Positions 1 through 9,349 of a stretch of DNA of 64,000 nt are shown here, piece by piece. The notes beneath the pieces were generated by a model, which did no database searches, was not told the origin of the DNA, and saw only the letters and a list, made by a program, of their open reading frames with translations. This stretch comes from Streptomyces sp. CB02058. GTDB lineage: Bacteria; Actinomycetota; Actinomycetes; Streptomycetales; Streptomycetaceae. Made by a program: the position numbers and the translations under genes. Location of the stretch: positions 310,001-374,000 of the forward strand of contig NZ_LIPG01000002.1 in NCBI RefSeq assembly GCF_001905505.1. The letters run 5' to 3'. Position 1 is the stretch's first letter, and each line of letters starts with the position of its first letter.

Positions 1-34
1 GAGGGTGCTCGCGCCCCACTTCTCCCGGAGCCGT

Positions 35-58
35 TCACGGGCCCCGGAGGGCCCGTGA
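35..58 (-). terminator. Terminator hairpin downstream of orn
   Basis: A 9-base inverted repeat (35-43 with 50-58) around a 6-base loop lies 16 bases past the orn stop codon. It is a GC-rich hairpin without a T run, which is usual for Streptomyces terminators. The function is inferred from position only. Nothing else is visible in bases 1-74. Confidence 0.5.
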
Positions 59-74
59 CCAGCGCGTCTTCCGA

Positions 75-680
75 CTACTGTCCGGCGGCCGGCGTGTGGC
101 GCGCCGCGATCTCCTTGGCGCGGGCCGAGTCCGGGCCGGGCTGCGGCACGAAGACCGCGTCCCGGTAGTAGCGCAGCTCCGTGATGGAGTCACGGATGTC
201 GGCCAGTGCCCGGTGGTTGCCGTTCTTGTCCGGACTGTTGAAGTACGCCCTCGGGTACCAGCGGCGGGCCAGCTCCTTGACCGAGGACACATCGACGATC
301 CGGTAGTGGAGGTAGCCCTCCAGCGACGGCATGTCCCGCGCGAGGAAGCCCCGGTCGGTGCCGACCGAGTTCCCGCACAGCGGGGCCTTGCCCGGCTCCT
401 TCACGTGCTCGCGGATGTAGTCCAGGACACGCTCCTCCGCCTCGGCCAGGGTCGTGCCCCCGGCCAGCTCGTCGAGGAGGCCCGAGGCGGTGTGCATCTG
501 CCGCACCACCTCGGGCATGGTCTCCAGGGCCGCGTCCGGCGGGCGGATCACGATGTCCACCCCTTCACCGAGCACGTTCAGTTCCGAGTCGGTGACCAGC
601 GCGGCCACCTCGATGAGTGCGTCGTCCGTCAGCGAGAGCCCGGTCATCTCGCAGTCGATCCACACCATGCGGTCGTTCAT
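75..680 (-). CDS. orn: Oligoribonuclease
   Basis: A 3'-to-5' exoribonuclease of the DEDDh family that degrades 2-5 nt RNA (nanoRNA and the c-di-GMP product pGpG) to mononucleotides in the cytoplasm. The 201 residues begin with [15 protein letters not shown], whose D and E are the first two DEDD metal ligands. [11 protein letters not shown] and YRIVDVSS carry the middle acidic motifs and NHRALADI the last. The ATG at 680 was chosen because it gives the canonical family N-terminus; an in-frame start 9 bases upstream is less likely. The gene follows adpA on the same strand with an 10-base gap, so read-through from adpA is likely, as I recall for the adpA-ornA pair in other Streptomyces. Confidence 0.97.
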   Translation of the reverse strand: MNDRMVWIDCEMTGLSLTDDALIEVAALVTDSELNVLGEGVDIVIRPPDAALETMPEVVRQMHTASGLLDELAGGTTLAEAEERVLDYIREHVKEPGKAPLCGNSVGTDRGFLARDMPSLEGYLHYRIVDVSSVKELARRWYPRAYFNSPDKNGNHRALADIRDSITELRYYRDAVFVPQPGPDSARAKEIAARHTPAAGQ

Positions 681-690
681 GCGCCCCACC

Positions 691-1923
691 CTACGGGGCG
701 CTCCGCTGTCCCGGCAGGGCCGGGCGCCCCGGGACGTACGCCTCGGGACCCGGTCCGAGACGCTCCGCCGGGCCTCCGGGAGGCGCCGCCGCCGTGACCG
801 GGGACGGGCCGGGGGAGGCCGCCGCGGCGGCCCGCCTGCTCGTCGCCGTGCCCTGGATCGGGACGGACGTCTCCAGCACCGCGCCGACGCTCTCCAGCGC
901 CCCGCCCTGCGGACGGCGGGCCCGGTACGCGGCCCGGTACGCGGCGGGGGAGGACCCCAGCTGGCGGCGGAAGTGCCCGCGCAGCGCCACCGGCGAGCGG
1001 AAGCCGCAGCGGCCCGCGACCTCGTCCACCGAGTAGTCGGAGGTCTCCAGGAGCCGCTGCGCCTGGAGCACGCGCTGGGTGATGAGCCACTGGAGCGGTG
1101 CGCTGCCCGTGAGCGAGCGGAACCTGCGGTCGAAGGTCCGCCTGCTCATGTAGGCGCGCGCGGCCAGCGTCTCCACGTCGAACTGCTCGTGGAGATGCTC
1201 CAGCGCCCAGGCCACGACCTCGGCGAGCGGGTCGGAGCCGATCTCTTCGGGTAAAGACCTGTCGAGGTAGCGCTCCTGACCGCCACTGCGCCGCGGCGGT
1301 ACGACGAGCCGGCGGGCCAGCGCCCCGGCCGCCTCGGTGCCGTGGTCGGTACGGACTATGTGGAGGCAGAGATCGATTCCTGCCGCCGTGCCGGCCGAGG
1401 TGAGCACGTCGCCGTCGTCGACGAAGAGCTCACGCGGATCGACGTGCACCGACGGATAGCGCTTGGCCAGCGTCGGTGCGTACATCCAGTGCGTGGTGGC
1501 CGGGCGGCCGTCCAGCAGCCCCGCGGCCGCGAGGACGAAGGCCCCCGTGCACAGTCCTACGATGCGGGCGCCCTCCTCGTGGGCCCGGCGCAGCGCGTCC
1601 AGGGCCTCGGCGGGCGGCGGGGAGGTGATGGACCGCCAGGCGGGCACCACGACGGTGCCGGCCCTGCTGATCGCCTCCAGGCCGTACGGCGCGCTGAGTT
1701 CGAGGCCGCCCGTGGTGCGCAGCGGTCCTTCCTCGCCTCCGCAGACCAGCAGGCGGTAGCGCGGAACTCCCGCGTCCTGCCGGTCGATTCCGAAAACTGA
1801 GAGCGGAATGGAGCTCTCGAAGATAGGGCCGCCACTGAACAGCAGTACGGCTACGACTTCCCGGCGTCGCCGCCCGGTCAGTTTCCGTGCGGCCTCCGTT
1901 GCGGTGGCGGAGTCCTGGCTCAT
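691..1923 (-). CDS. adpA: AdpA, AraC-family master regulator of development
   Basis: The central activator of the A-factor/bld cascade, controlling morphological differentiation and secondary metabolism. The 410 residues comprise an N-terminal DJ-1/PfpI (GATase1-like) dimerisation domain (about 20-190), a linker, and a C-terminal AraC-type double helix-turn-helix (about 230-335; for example [17 protein letters not shown] and [20 protein letters not shown]). The tail after about residue 345 is low-complexity and variable. Leu224 in the linker (RSLPEE) is encoded by TTA at 1252-1254, the bldA-dependent codon known in adpA orthologues. The start ATG follows a GAGGGGGG ribosome site. The long upstream region fits the autoregulated adpA promoters known from other species. 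Confidence 0.97.
   Translation of the reverse strand: MSQDSATATEAARKLTGRRRREVVAVLLFSGGPIFESSIPLSVFGIDRQDAGVPRYRLLVCGGEEGPLRTTGGLELSAPYGLEAISRAGTVVVPAWRSITSPPPAEALDALRRAHEEGARIVGLCTGAFVLAAAGLLDGRPATTHWMYAPTLAKRYPSVHVDPRELFVDDGDVLTSAGTAAGIDLCLHIVRTDHGTEAAGALARRLVVPPRRSGGQERYLDRSLPEEIGSDPLAEVVAWALEHLHEQFDVETLAARAYMSRRTFDRRFRSLTGSAPLQWLITQRVLQAQRLLETSDYSVDEVAGRCGFRSPVALRGHFRRQLGSSPAAYRAAYRARRPQGGALESVGAVLETSVPIQGTATSRRAAAAASPGPSPVTAAAPPGGPAERLGPGPEAYVPGRPALPGQRSAP
1252..1254 (-). promoter_or_regulatory. TTA codon in adpA (bldA translational switch)
   Basis: In-frame TTA for Leu224 of AdpA, in the linker between the two domains. In Streptomyces this codon is read only by the bldA tRNA, so AdpA synthesis depends on it. 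The role is established for adpA orthologues, and here the codon is read directly. Confidence 0.95.
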
Positions 1924-2756
1924 GACGCTAAGCCCCCCTCGGTGTTCGCGTCTTCCTGGTCCCTACGGGCCTGTCGCTCCTGCACGTTTCCCCTTGGTCT
2001 CGCACACGTCCCCAGTCCTCGACTCAAGATCGAATCTACTGCGTTCCGTGGTGCCGCCGTGACACGTTCCCCCACCGGCGCTATGTCGACAAGGCAACGT
2101 GGCGCGAAGCGTTCGATCACGAAGCGTTCCACCCGCGGGGCCCGCAGGGAAGTGCGCCTCGTGATCATGGCCCGTCCCCATAGGGTCAAAGCGTACCGCG
2201 CGGTCTATTCCTGCCTGGTGGCACGTGGGTTGAGTGCCTGTTTGGCCAAGACAGGGGGGTGGGGCAGAAGTTGGCTCAAAACCGATGGTTGCGTGCGTGT
2301 AATCCGGTCATGCCACCGGCGCACGACCCCATTTCCCAGGAGCTTCCATGCGCCCCTCGGGTCTCGGGAGACGGCCCGGCCACCGGAGATGAACGAAGCG
2401 CGATCGTGCGATGGCGGGGTGTGACGCCCCCGGTTCCAGGATGCGGGGGAGGGGCGGGTGGCGCATTCAGCCGTCCCGGGCGCGCCGCCGTGAGGATCGG
2501 GCGGGGGTGTGACCGGTACCCGTCAGAGGGTCCACCAGCTGGATGTACGACGCAACCGGCATTGCCATATGGGGCGGTCTCCGGCATGCTCCCTCCATCG
2601 CCGCATGCGCTGTGCGAGGGCTGGGCAGTGGAGGAGTGGCGCCGTACCCTTGGGGGTAGGGGGTTGGGAAGATGTTTCCCGGACACAGCTCCACCGCTCG
2701 AAGGCACACCTCCAAATCGCTCCCTCCTCACGAGGACTCTCTTCGCCGAGACACCG
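1924..2756. promoter_or_regulatory. Long divergent intergenic region between adpA and the stress-protein gene
   Basis: About 830 bases without a credible gene; the open frames on both strands have no recognisable protein content. The left part must hold the adpA promoter and leader. Orthologues have long adpA upstream regions bound by AdpA itself, BldD and gamma-butyrolactone receptors. I could not assign a specific operator. The right part holds the promoter of the downstream stress-protein gene. Confidence 0.6.
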
Positions 2757-3278
2757 ATGGCCGGTCACGAAATCCCTGAACCCGCAGACCGCAAGCAGGT
2801 AGCCGACCCCGGGTCGGAACCGCAGGCGGTCGCAGAATCGCGCCCTTCCTGCGATCCGGCCTTCCGGCACGGAGTCGTGGTCGGCTTCGACGGCTCCATG
2901 TCCAGTGAACGGGCCCTCGCCTATGCCATCGGGATGGCGAGTCGGCACAGCTCCGGGCTGATCATCGTCCACGTGGCCAACCGGCTGCCGACCACGGTCT
3001 GGGCGGGCTGTGAGCCCCCCGTCTTCGTCGACGTCCCCGATCACCGCACCGAGGTCCTCGGCCTGGAGCTGGCGTGCGCGGACTATCTCGCCGAGGTCCC
3101 CTGGGTGCTGGTGGAGCGCGGCGGGGACATCTGCCACGAGCTGGAGGAGGTCGGCCGGGAGTATTCGGCCGACGCGATCGTCGTCGGCTCGACGCACGGC
3201 ATCGTGGGCCGCATCTTCGGGTCCGTGGCCGGCCGTCTCGCGCGACGGGCGCAGCGTCCCGTCATCGTCATCCCCTGA
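2757..3278 (+). CDS. Universal stress protein (UspA family)
   Basis: A 173-residue single-domain Usp protein, probably cytoplasmic and nucleotide-binding. After about 40 variable residues, the Usp fold begins at GVVVGFDGSMSSERALAYA. The C-terminal part has VVGSTHGIVGRIFGSVAGRLARRAQRPVIVIP, which fits the G2xG9(S/T) ATP-binding signature of the family. The frame stays open far upstream, but that part has no family similarity. The ATG at 2757 was chosen because the protein-like sequence begins shortly after it; the ribosome site is weak, so the true start could lie further downstream. Confidence 0.85.
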   Translation: MAGHEIPEPADRKQVADPGSEPQAVAESRPSCDPAFRHGVVVGFDGSMSSERALAYAIGMASRHSSGLIIVHVANRLPTTVWAGCEPPVFVDVPDHRTEVLGLELACADYLAEVPWVLVERGGDICHELEEVGREYSADAIVVGSTHGIVGRIFGSVAGRLARRAQRPVIVIP

Positions 3279-3285
3279 GACCCCG

Positions 3286-3316
3286 AAAGGCCCCTGACGA
3301 GCCGTCAGGGGCCTTT
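3286..3316. terminator. Bidirectional terminator between usp and glmS
   Basis: A perfect 14-base inverted repeat (3286-3299 with 3303-3316) with a 3-base loop, flanked by A and T runs. It sits between two convergent genes and can serve both strands. This is the clearest terminator in the window. Confidence 0.85.
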
Positions 3317-3350
3317 GGTGCGCCCGCCCGGGGCCGGGCGGGGGTGCCGG

Positions 3351-5180
3351 CTACTCGACGGTGACCGACTTCGCGAGGTTCCGCGGCTTGTCGATGTCAC
3401 GGCCCATGGCCAGCGCCGTGTGGTAGGCGAGGAGCTGGAGCGGGATGCCCATCAGGATCGGGTCCAGCTCGTTCTCGTTCTTCGGGACCACGATCGTGTG
3501 GTCGGCCTTCTCCTGCTCGCGGTGCGCGACGGCGAGGATGCGGCCGCTGCGCGCCTTGATCTCCTCCAGCGCCGCGCGGTTCTTCTCCAGCAGGTCGTCG
3601 TCGGGGACGATCGCGACCGTGGGGAGCGCCGGCTCGATGAGCGCGAGCGGACCGTGCTTGAGCTCGGAGGCGGGGTAGGCCTCGGCGTGGATGTAGGAGA
3701 TCTCCTTGAGCTTCAGGGAGGCCTCCAGCGCGACGGGGTAGCCCCGCACACGGCCGATGAACATCATCGACTGCGCGCCCGCGTACTCCTCGGCCAGCTT
3801 CTTGATCTCGTCCTCGGACTCGAGGATCCGGCCGATCTGCTCGGGCAGCTTGCGCAGGCCCTCGATGATCCGCTTGCCGTCGGAGACCGAGAGGTCGCGG
3901 ATGCGGCCCAGGTGCAGGGCGAGCAGCGCGAAGGCCACCACGGTGTTGGTGAAGCACTTGGTGGACACGACGCAGACCTCGGGGCCGGCGTGGACGTACA
4001 TGCCGCCGTCCGCCTCGCGGGCGATCGCCGAGCCGACGACGTTGACGACGCCCAGGACGCGCGCGCCCTTGCGCTTGAGCTCCTGCACCGCGGCCAGCAC
4101 GTCGTAGGTCTCGCCGGACTGCGACACGGCGACGTACAGGGTGTCGGGGTCCACGACCGGGTTGCGGTAGCGGAACTCGGACGCGGGTTCGGCGTCCGCG
4201 GGGATGCGGGCCAGCTCCTCGATGAGGCCGGCGCCGATCAGACCCGCGTGGTACGAGGTGCCGCAGCCCAGGATCTTGATCCGGCGGACCCCGCGGGCCT
4301 CGCGGGCGTCCAGGTTCAGGCCGCCCAGGTGCACGGTGGAGAAGCGGTCGTCGATGCGGCCGCGCAGCACGCGGTCCACGGCGTCGGCCTGCTCGGAGAT
4401 CTCCTTGTGCATGTACGTGTCGTGGCCGCCCATGTCGTACGACTCGGCCTCCCACTCCACGGTGGTCGGCGTGGCCGTCGTGGTCGAGCCCTCCGTGGTG
4501 TACGTACGGAAGTCGTCGGCCTTCAGGGTGGCCATCTCGCCGTCGTCCAGCGTGACGATCTGGCGGGTGTGCGCGACCAGGGCGGCCACGTCGGAGGCGA
4601 CGAACATCTCCTTCTCGCCGATGCCGAGCACGACGGGGGAGCCGTTGCGGGCGACGACGATGCGGTCGTTGAAGTCGGCGTGCAGGACGGCGATGCCGTA
4701 CGTGCCCTCGACCAGCTTCAGCGCCTCGCGGACCTTCTCCTCCAGCGTGCCGGCCTGCGCACGGGCGATCAGGTGGACGAGCACCTCGGTGTCGGTCTCC
4801 GAGAGGAACTCGATGCCGTCGGCGACCAGCTTGGCGCGCAGCTCGGAGGCGTTGTCGATGATGCCGTTGTGGACGACGGCGACCTTGTTCTCCGCGTCCA
4901 GGTGCGGGTGGGCGTTCTCGTCGCTCGGGGCGCCGTGGGTGGCCCAGCGGGTGTGGGCGATCCCGGTGGTGCCGGCGAAGCGCTTGGGTACCCGGGCCTC
5001 CAGGTCGCGGACGCGGCCCTTGGCCTTGACCGTCTTCAGCACGCCCGGCCTGCCCGCGGCGGCCTTGCCCGTGATGACGATGCCCGCGGAGTCGTAGCCC
5101 CGGTACTCCAGCCGCTGCAGGCCCTCCAGCAGCAGCGGAGCGACGTCACGCCTGCCGATGTAACCGACGATCCCGCACAT
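3351..5180 (-). CDS. glmS: Glutamine--fructose-6-phosphate aminotransferase
   Basis: Makes glucosamine-6-phosphate from fructose-6-phosphate and glutamine, the first step towards UDP-GlcNAc for the cell wall. The 609 residues match the family length. The N-terminal Ntn glutaminase domain begins MCGIVGYIG with catalytic Cys2 after Met removal, and shows THGAPSDENAHPH and NGIIDN motifs. Two SIS isomerase domains follow (for example CGTSYHAG and SQSGETYDVL), and the C-terminus ends KSVTVE. The start has a GGAGGGG site. Streptomyces often carry two glmS paralogues; only one is in this window. Confidence 0.97.
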   Translation of the reverse strand: MCGIVGYIGRRDVAPLLLEGLQRLEYRGYDSAGIVITGKAAAGRPGVLKTVKAKGRVRDLEARVPKRFAGTTGIAHTRWATHGAPSDENAHPHLDAENKVAVVHNGIIDNASELRAKLVADGIEFLSETDTEVLVHLIARAQAGTLEEKVREALKLVEGTYGIAVLHADFNDRIVVARNGSPVVLGIGEKEMFVASDVAALVAHTRQIVTLDDGEMATLKADDFRTYTTEGSTTTATPTTVEWEAESYDMGGHDTYMHKEISEQADAVDRVLRGRIDDRFSTVHLGGLNLDAREARGVRRIKILGCGTSYHAGLIGAGLIEELARIPADAEPASEFRYRNPVVDPDTLYVAVSQSGETYDVLAAVQELKRKGARVLGVVNVVGSAIAREADGGMYVHAGPEVCVVSTKCFTNTVVAFALLALHLGRIRDLSVSDGKRIIEGLRKLPEQIGRILESEDEIKKLAEEYAGAQSMMFIGRVRGYPVALEASLKLKEISYIHAEAYPASELKHGPLALIEPALPTVAIVPDDDLLEKNRAALEEIKARSGRILAVAHREQEKADHTIVVPKNENELDPILMGIPLQLLAYHTALAMGRDIDKPRNLAKSVTVE

Positions 5181-5236
5181 GGATTTTCTGCCCCTCCGTC
5201 GACGTACAAAAGTGTTCGGTGCCCTGCCCGTGGAGC

Positions 5237-5512
5237 TCAGCCGTAGACGATGCGGCGCAGCTGGCGGAGCGAGAGCTCCTGCGGCGCCACCGCGCGGTGC
5301 GGCAGCTCGGCCGCGATCCGCTCGAAGATCTCCGTGTTCACCAGGCCGCCCGACTGCAGTTCGCGGTGGCGGCGCCGGACGAAGTCCTCGGTCGTCTCGT
5401 CGAAGTACGCCAGCACGTCGAGGATCACCCTGGCGGCCTCGCCGCGCTGGAGCGCGGTGGAGCGAACGAGGTGGTCGATGAGGTCGTCATGCGTGGGGCG
5501 GTGTTCGAGCAC
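5237..5512 (-). CDS. Conserved actinobacterial protein of unknown function
   Basis: A 91-residue soluble, mostly helical, charged protein with no membrane segment or signal peptide. It begins MLEHRPTHDDLIDHL and ends LRQLRRIVYG. I do not recognise a domain. It lies just upstream of glmS (56-base gap) on the same strand, so cotranscription is plausible. The GTG start at 5512 has no strong ribosome site, leaving the exact start open. An inverted repeat about 40 bases upstream may be its operator. Confidence 0.7.
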   Translation of the reverse strand: MLEHRPTHDDLIDHLVRSTALQRGEAARVILDVLAYFDETTEDFVRRRHRELQSGGLVNTEIFERIAAELPHRAVAPQELSLRQLRRIVYG

Positions 5513-5551
5513 TCGTCGATATTGCGTGGAGCGGGCCCGCTTCGCAAGAAA

Positions 5552-5571
5552 TCTGCCCGAAATCGGGCAGA
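5552..5571. promoter_or_regulatory. Palindromic operator-like site upstream of the 91-residue protein and glmS
   Basis: TCTGCCCGA and its reverse complement flank a 2-base centre, in a locally A+T-richer stretch about 40 bases upstream of the GTG start at 5512. There is no T run, so it looks more like a protein-binding site than a terminator. No known consensus (DasR, Zur, CebR) matched by eye. Confidence 0.4.
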
Positions 5572-5670
5572 AATCTCATCCGGAGGGGGTCGTATGCCGG
5601 ATTTACCCGTTAGATTCTCATCCGGACCCGGAATCCGGCCCTGTCCGGAGCCCGCCGGACGGGCTCCCGC

Positions 5671-5704
5671 GTCCGGCCCCGCCGGGAAGGGCGCGGGGCC
5701 GGAC
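5671..5704 (-). terminator. Terminator of the des operon
   Basis: A 12-base inverted repeat (5671-5682 with 5693-5704) lies directly after the desD stop. It is a strong GC-rich stem at the end of the desABCD operon. Confidence 0.6.
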
Positions 5705-5712
5705 GGCCGGGC

Positions 5713-7494
5713 TCAGTGGTCCGCGATCGGGTTCCGCAGCGTGCCGGTCAGCTGGAGGGCGCCCGCGGGGTCCTCCAGGTCGACCATCTGCTGGTTGTTC
5801 CGCAGCTGGAGCCGGTTCAGGCAGGACAGCGCGAACTCCTCCGTGAACATGTCGTACTGCTCGAACTTGTCCGAGAGGTACGGCACGGAGTCCTGATAGC
5901 CCCTGACGCACTCGGCGACCGTCCGCCAGAAGACGTCCTCCTCCAGAACCCCTTCCGTGGCGAGATCCGCCCCCAGGAAGCGGAGGAAGCAGTCGAAGAC
6001 GTCGGTGAGGACCGACAGCAGCTTCATGTCCTCGGGCACCTCGGCGCGGATCCGCTCGACCTGGGGCGGCAGCACCGCGTCCGGGTCCATGACCGCGATC
6101 TCCTCGGCGATGTCCTTGAAGACCGTGCGCCGCACGACCCCGTCCTCGATCACCAGGATCACGTTCTCGCCGTGCGGCATGAACACCAGGTCGTACGCGT
6201 AGAAGCTGTGCAGCACCGGCACGAGATAGGCGTCCAGATAGCGCCGTAGCCAGTCCGCCGGTTCCAGCCCCGACTCGGCGATCAGGGCGCCCGCCAGTGA
6301 GCGGCCCCCGTCGTCGGTGTGGAGCAGCGAGGCCATCGTGGCGAGCCGCTCGCCCTCGGCCAGGGAGGGGACCGGGCTCTCACGCCAGAGCGCGGCGAGC
6401 ATCTTCAGATAGGGGGACCCCTTGGCCGTCGCCGCCTCGTAGGCCTGGTGGCGGTAGCCGATCGCCGCCCGCTCCCGGATGATCGAGAAACCGGCGGCGC
6501 GCAGCAGCTCGTCGCGCTCGATCAGACCGGCCAGCCAGTCGTTGATCGCGGGCGTGGCCTCCATGTACGCCGCCGAGAGCCCTCGCATGAAGCCCATGTT
6601 CAGCACGGACAGCGCCGTCTTGACGTAGTGCTTCTCCGGGTGGTCGGCGTTGAAGAACGTCCGGATCGACTGCTGGGCCAGATAGGCGTCCTCGCCCTCG
6701 CCCAGGCAGACCAGGTGCCGCTGCGCCAGCTCGCCGGCGAAGGTGACGGCGAGCTTGTTCCACCACTGCCAGGGATGGACCGGGATCAGCAGGTAGTCGT
6801 CGAGGTCCAGCCCGAGGTCACGCATCCGCCCGGCGAACACGGCGAGGGCCTGCTCGCCGAGCTCACCGGCGATCAGCGAGGGGTAGTCCAGTCCGGCGCC
6901 CGCCGTGAAGGTGGCGCGATCGCGCCGGGCGGCCAGCCAGACCAGCCTGATTCCGGCCGCCGCCTCGGGGGCGTAGGCGCGATACTCGTCGACCCCGAAG
7001 CCGAGCCGCCCGTTGTTGGCGACAAAGCAGGGGTGACCCTCGGTCATGCCCGTCTCGATGGCCTGGAAACCGGCCACGGCGAGTTCGGCGGCGGTGGTCG
7101 GTTCCTTGGTCCGCTTGTACGCGGTTCCGGCCAGGGTGGAGGAGATCTCCTCCAGATACACCGGAAGGATCTCCGCCGAGAGACCCAGGGTGGCCCGGAG
7201 CTCGATGAAGAACTCCAGGGCGTCCAGGGGCAGCTCCGAGCCGTGCCGGTGCCGGGTGATCGACGCGGCGCCGACCTGCCAGTGGTCCAGCGCGAAGCGG
7301 CGCGCGGCGAAGCGGTACTCGACCGCCCCGTCGTCGCCGCGCACGCGGTAGCGGCCCTCCTCCAGCGGCTCCGGCGTCAGCAGGCGCTCGTGGGAGAACT
7401 CCGCCAGCGCCTTGCGGATCAGCAGCCGGTTGGCGACGGCCCAGCGCTCCGGGGTGAGGTGGCCGACGCTGTCGGGTGCGGGGTGGGTGGTCAT
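5713..7494 (-). CDS. desD: Desferrioxamine synthetase (NIS siderophore synthetase)
   Basis: An ATP-dependent IucA/IucC-family synthetase that oligomerises and cyclises N-hydroxy-N-succinylcadaverine to desferrioxamine E/B. The 593 residues show family motifs including LIPVHPWQWW, ADHPEKHYVKTALSVLNM and MPHGENVILVIEDG, spanning the ATP- and substrate-binding core, and a FhuF-like C-terminal part. It is the last gene of desABCD and its start overlaps the desC stop by 4 bases, implying translational coupling. Iron regulation comes from the box upstream of desA. Confidence 0.96.
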   Translation of the reverse strand: MTTHPAPDSVGHLTPERWAVANRLLIRKALAEFSHERLLTPEPLEEGRYRVRGDDGAVEYRFAARRFALDHWQVGAASITRHRHGSELPLDALEFFIELRATLGLSAEILPVYLEEISSTLAGTAYKRTKEPTTAAELAVAGFQAIETGMTEGHPCFVANNGRLGFGVDEYRAYAPEAAAGIRLVWLAARRDRATFTAGAGLDYPSLIAGELGEQALAVFAGRMRDLGLDLDDYLLIPVHPWQWWNKLAVTFAGELAQRHLVCLGEGEDAYLAQQSIRTFFNADHPEKHYVKTALSVLNMGFMRGLSAAYMEATPAINDWLAGLIERDELLRAAGFSIIRERAAIGYRHQAYEAATAKGSPYLKMLAALWRESPVPSLAEGERLATMASLLHTDDGGRSLAGALIAESGLEPADWLRRYLDAYLVPVLHSFYAYDLVFMPHGENVILVIEDGVVRRTVFKDIAEEIAVMDPDAVLPPQVERIRAEVPEDMKLLSVLTDVFDCFLRFLGADLATEGVLEEDVFWRTVAECVRGYQDSVPYLSDKFEQYDMFTEEFALSCLNRLQLRNNQQMVDLEDPAGALQLTGTLRNPIADH

Positions 7495-8066
7495 CGGCGG
7501 GCTCCAGTGGTCGCGGCCTCGAACTGCTCGCGGGTGCAGGTGCTGAGCAGGGCGTTCTTCTCCGGCTTGGCGATCTCGCGGATCGCCTCGAAGCCGACGG
7601 CCTTGTTCAGCGTCTGCACCGCGGTGTTGGTGACGTCGGGTTCGACGACGACTCTGCGCACCGAGGGATCGGCGAACAGCGTCTCCATCACGGCGGTGAT
7701 CACCGCCAGGGTGAAGCCGTGCACCGGGGTCCGGGGCGGCGCGACCAGGAAGTGCATCCCGACGTCGCCGGGCTCCGCCTCGTACAGTCCCTTGAGCTCG
7801 ACCTCGGTGGGGTCGTAGCGCTCCATCAGGAAGGCGGGCTCACCGTCGTGCAGCCCGATGAAGGCGTCGTGGTGCGGGTGGGCGGCTATCGCCCTGTACT
7901 CCCGCTCGACGTCCTCCGGCCGTGCGTCGCCCATCATCCAGAAGGCCGACCTGGGGTGGGTGACCCAGCGGTGCACCAGCTCGGTGTCGGACCTGCGGCC
8001 CGGTGTGCCGGGGGAGAGGTCCAGGGGGCGGACGGAGAACGTCCCGAGGGGGGTCGTGCCGGTCAT
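7491..8066 (-). CDS. desC: N-hydroxycadaverine acyltransferase
   Basis: A GNAT-fold acyltransferase related to AlcB/IucB that transfers succinyl (or acetyl and other acyl groups) from CoA to N-hydroxycadaverine. The 191 residues contain [17 protein letters not shown] near the N-terminus and the family pattern [17 protein letters not shown] before the CoA-binding region. It overlaps desB and desD by 4 bases each. Acyl-donor specificity cannot be read from sequence. Confidence 0.93.
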   Translation of the reverse strand: MTGTTPLGTFSVRPLDLSPGTPGRRSDTELVHRWVTHPRSAFWMMGDARPEDVEREYRAIAAHPHHDAFIGLHDGEPAFLMERYDPTEVELKGLYEAEPGDVGMHFLVAPPRTPVHGFTLAVITAVMETLFADPSVRRVVVEPDVTNTAVQTLNKAVGFEAIREIAKPEKNALLSTCTREQFEAATTGARR

Positions 8067-9349
8067 ACTGCGAACTCCTGGAAGGCGACGGACTTCTCGA
8101 CCGGGTAGTACTCACGGCCGAGCAGTTCGCCGATGATGTAAGCGTTGCGGTAGGCACCCATGCCCAGGTCGGGCGAGGTGATCGAGTGGGTGTGCACCCC
8201 GGCGTTCTGGAGGAAGATCCCGCGGCCGGTGGTGTCGATGCTGTAGTTGCGGGCCACGTCGAAGCGGCCCCGGCCGTCGTACCGGATGCGGTCGGTGACC
8301 GGCTCCAGGAAGGCCGGAGCGGTGTAGCGGTAGCCGGTGGCCAGGATCAGGCCCTCGCTGTCGAGCTCGTAGTCCCGCTCCTGCTCCTCCTGGCGCAGGC
8401 CCAGCGTGTACGTCCCCGACGACTCCTCGTACCGCACGCTGCGCAGCGCCGAGTTGGTGAGCAGGCGGGTGGGCACGGGGCCCGGCAGGTTCTTCTGGTA
8501 GAGCAGGTCGAAGATGGCGTCGATCAGCTCGCCGTCGATGCCCTTGAACAGGCCCTTCTGGCCGGACTCCAGCCGGTAGCGGGTGTCCTCGGGCAGGGCG
8601 TGGAAGTAGTCCACGTACTCCGGCGAGGTCATCTCCAGCGTGAGCTTGGTGTACTCCAGCGGGAAGAAGCGGGGCGAGCGCGTCACCCAGTTCAGCCGGT
8701 AGCCGTGGACGTCGATCTCGGAGAGCAGGTCGTGGTAGATCTCCGCCGCGCTCTGTCCGCTGCCCACCAGGGTGATGGACTTCTTGGCCTGGAGCGCCGC
8801 CTTCTCCTGGAGATAGCGGGAGTTGTGCAGGTAGTCGCCGCCCAGGCCCTCGCAGGCCTCCGGGATGTACGGCGGGGTGCCGGTGCCCAGGACGAGATGG
8901 CGGGCGCGGAAGGTGCCGTCGGCGGTGTGCGCCGTGTACAGGCCGTCGCCCTCGTCGTAGGTAACCGACTGTACGGTTTGGTTGAAACGGATACTGGTTA
9001 GTCCGGCCGCCGCCCACCGGCAGTAGTCGTTGTACTCGGTCCGCAGCGGATAGAAGTTCTCCCGGATGTAGAACGAGTAGAGCCTGCCCCGCTCCTTCAG
9101 GTAGTTGAGGAAGGAGTACGGCGAGGTCGGGTCGGCCATCGTCACCAGGTCCGACATGAACGGCGTCTGGAGATGGGCCCCTTCGAGGAACATCCCCGAG
9201 TGCCACTCGAAGTCCGGCTTGGACTCCAGGAACACCCCGTTCAGCTCCTCGACGGGCTCGGTCAGGCAGGCGAGTCCGAGGTTGAACGGACCGAGCCCGA
9301 TCCCGATGAAGTCGTACGGGGCGGTGGGGGGCTCAGGAAGCGCGTTCAA
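8063..9349 (-). CDS. desB: Cadaverine N-monooxygenase
   Basis: A flavin-dependent N-hydroxylase of the IucD/SidA/PvdA family that hydroxylates cadaverine. The 428 residues have an FAD-binding motif at the N-terminus ([15 protein letters not shown]), an NADPH-binding motif near the middle ([17 protein letters not shown]) and the ATGY motif ([15 protein letters not shown]) that marks N-hydroxylating monooxygenases. Its start overlaps the 3' end of desA by 17 bases. A 40-base patch at about 8961-9003 uses codons that are unusual for this genome. Confidence 0.95.
   Translation of the reverse strand: MNALPEPPTAPYDFIGIGLGPFNLGLACLTEPVEELNGVFLESKPDFEWHSGMFLEGAHLQTPFMSDLVTMADPTSPYSFLNYLKERGRLYSFYIRENFYPLRTEYNDYCRWAAAGLTSIRFNQTVQSVTYDEGDGLYTAHTADGTFRARHLVLGTGTPPYIPEACEGLGGDYLHNSRYLQEKAALQAKKSITLVGSGQSAAEIYHDLLSEIDVHGYRLNWVTRSPRFFPLEYTKLTLEMTSPEYVDYFHALPEDTRYRLESGQKGLFKGIDGELIDAIFDLLYQKNLPGPVPTRLLTNSALRSVRYEESSGTYTLGLRQEEQERDYELDSEGLILATGYRYTAPAFLEPVTDRIRYDGRGRFDVARNYSIDTTGRGIFLQNAGVHTHSITSPDLGMGAYRNAYIIGELLGREYYPVEKSVAFQEFAV

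Noticed and set aside
2259..2756. Upstream extension of the universal stress protein
   Set aside because: 166 extra residues rich in Gly/Pro/Ser without similarity to Usp proteins; the real protein begins near 2757.
3315..5246. A 643-residue plus-strand frame over glmS
   Set aside because: Antisense to glmS, whose protein sequence is unmistakable.
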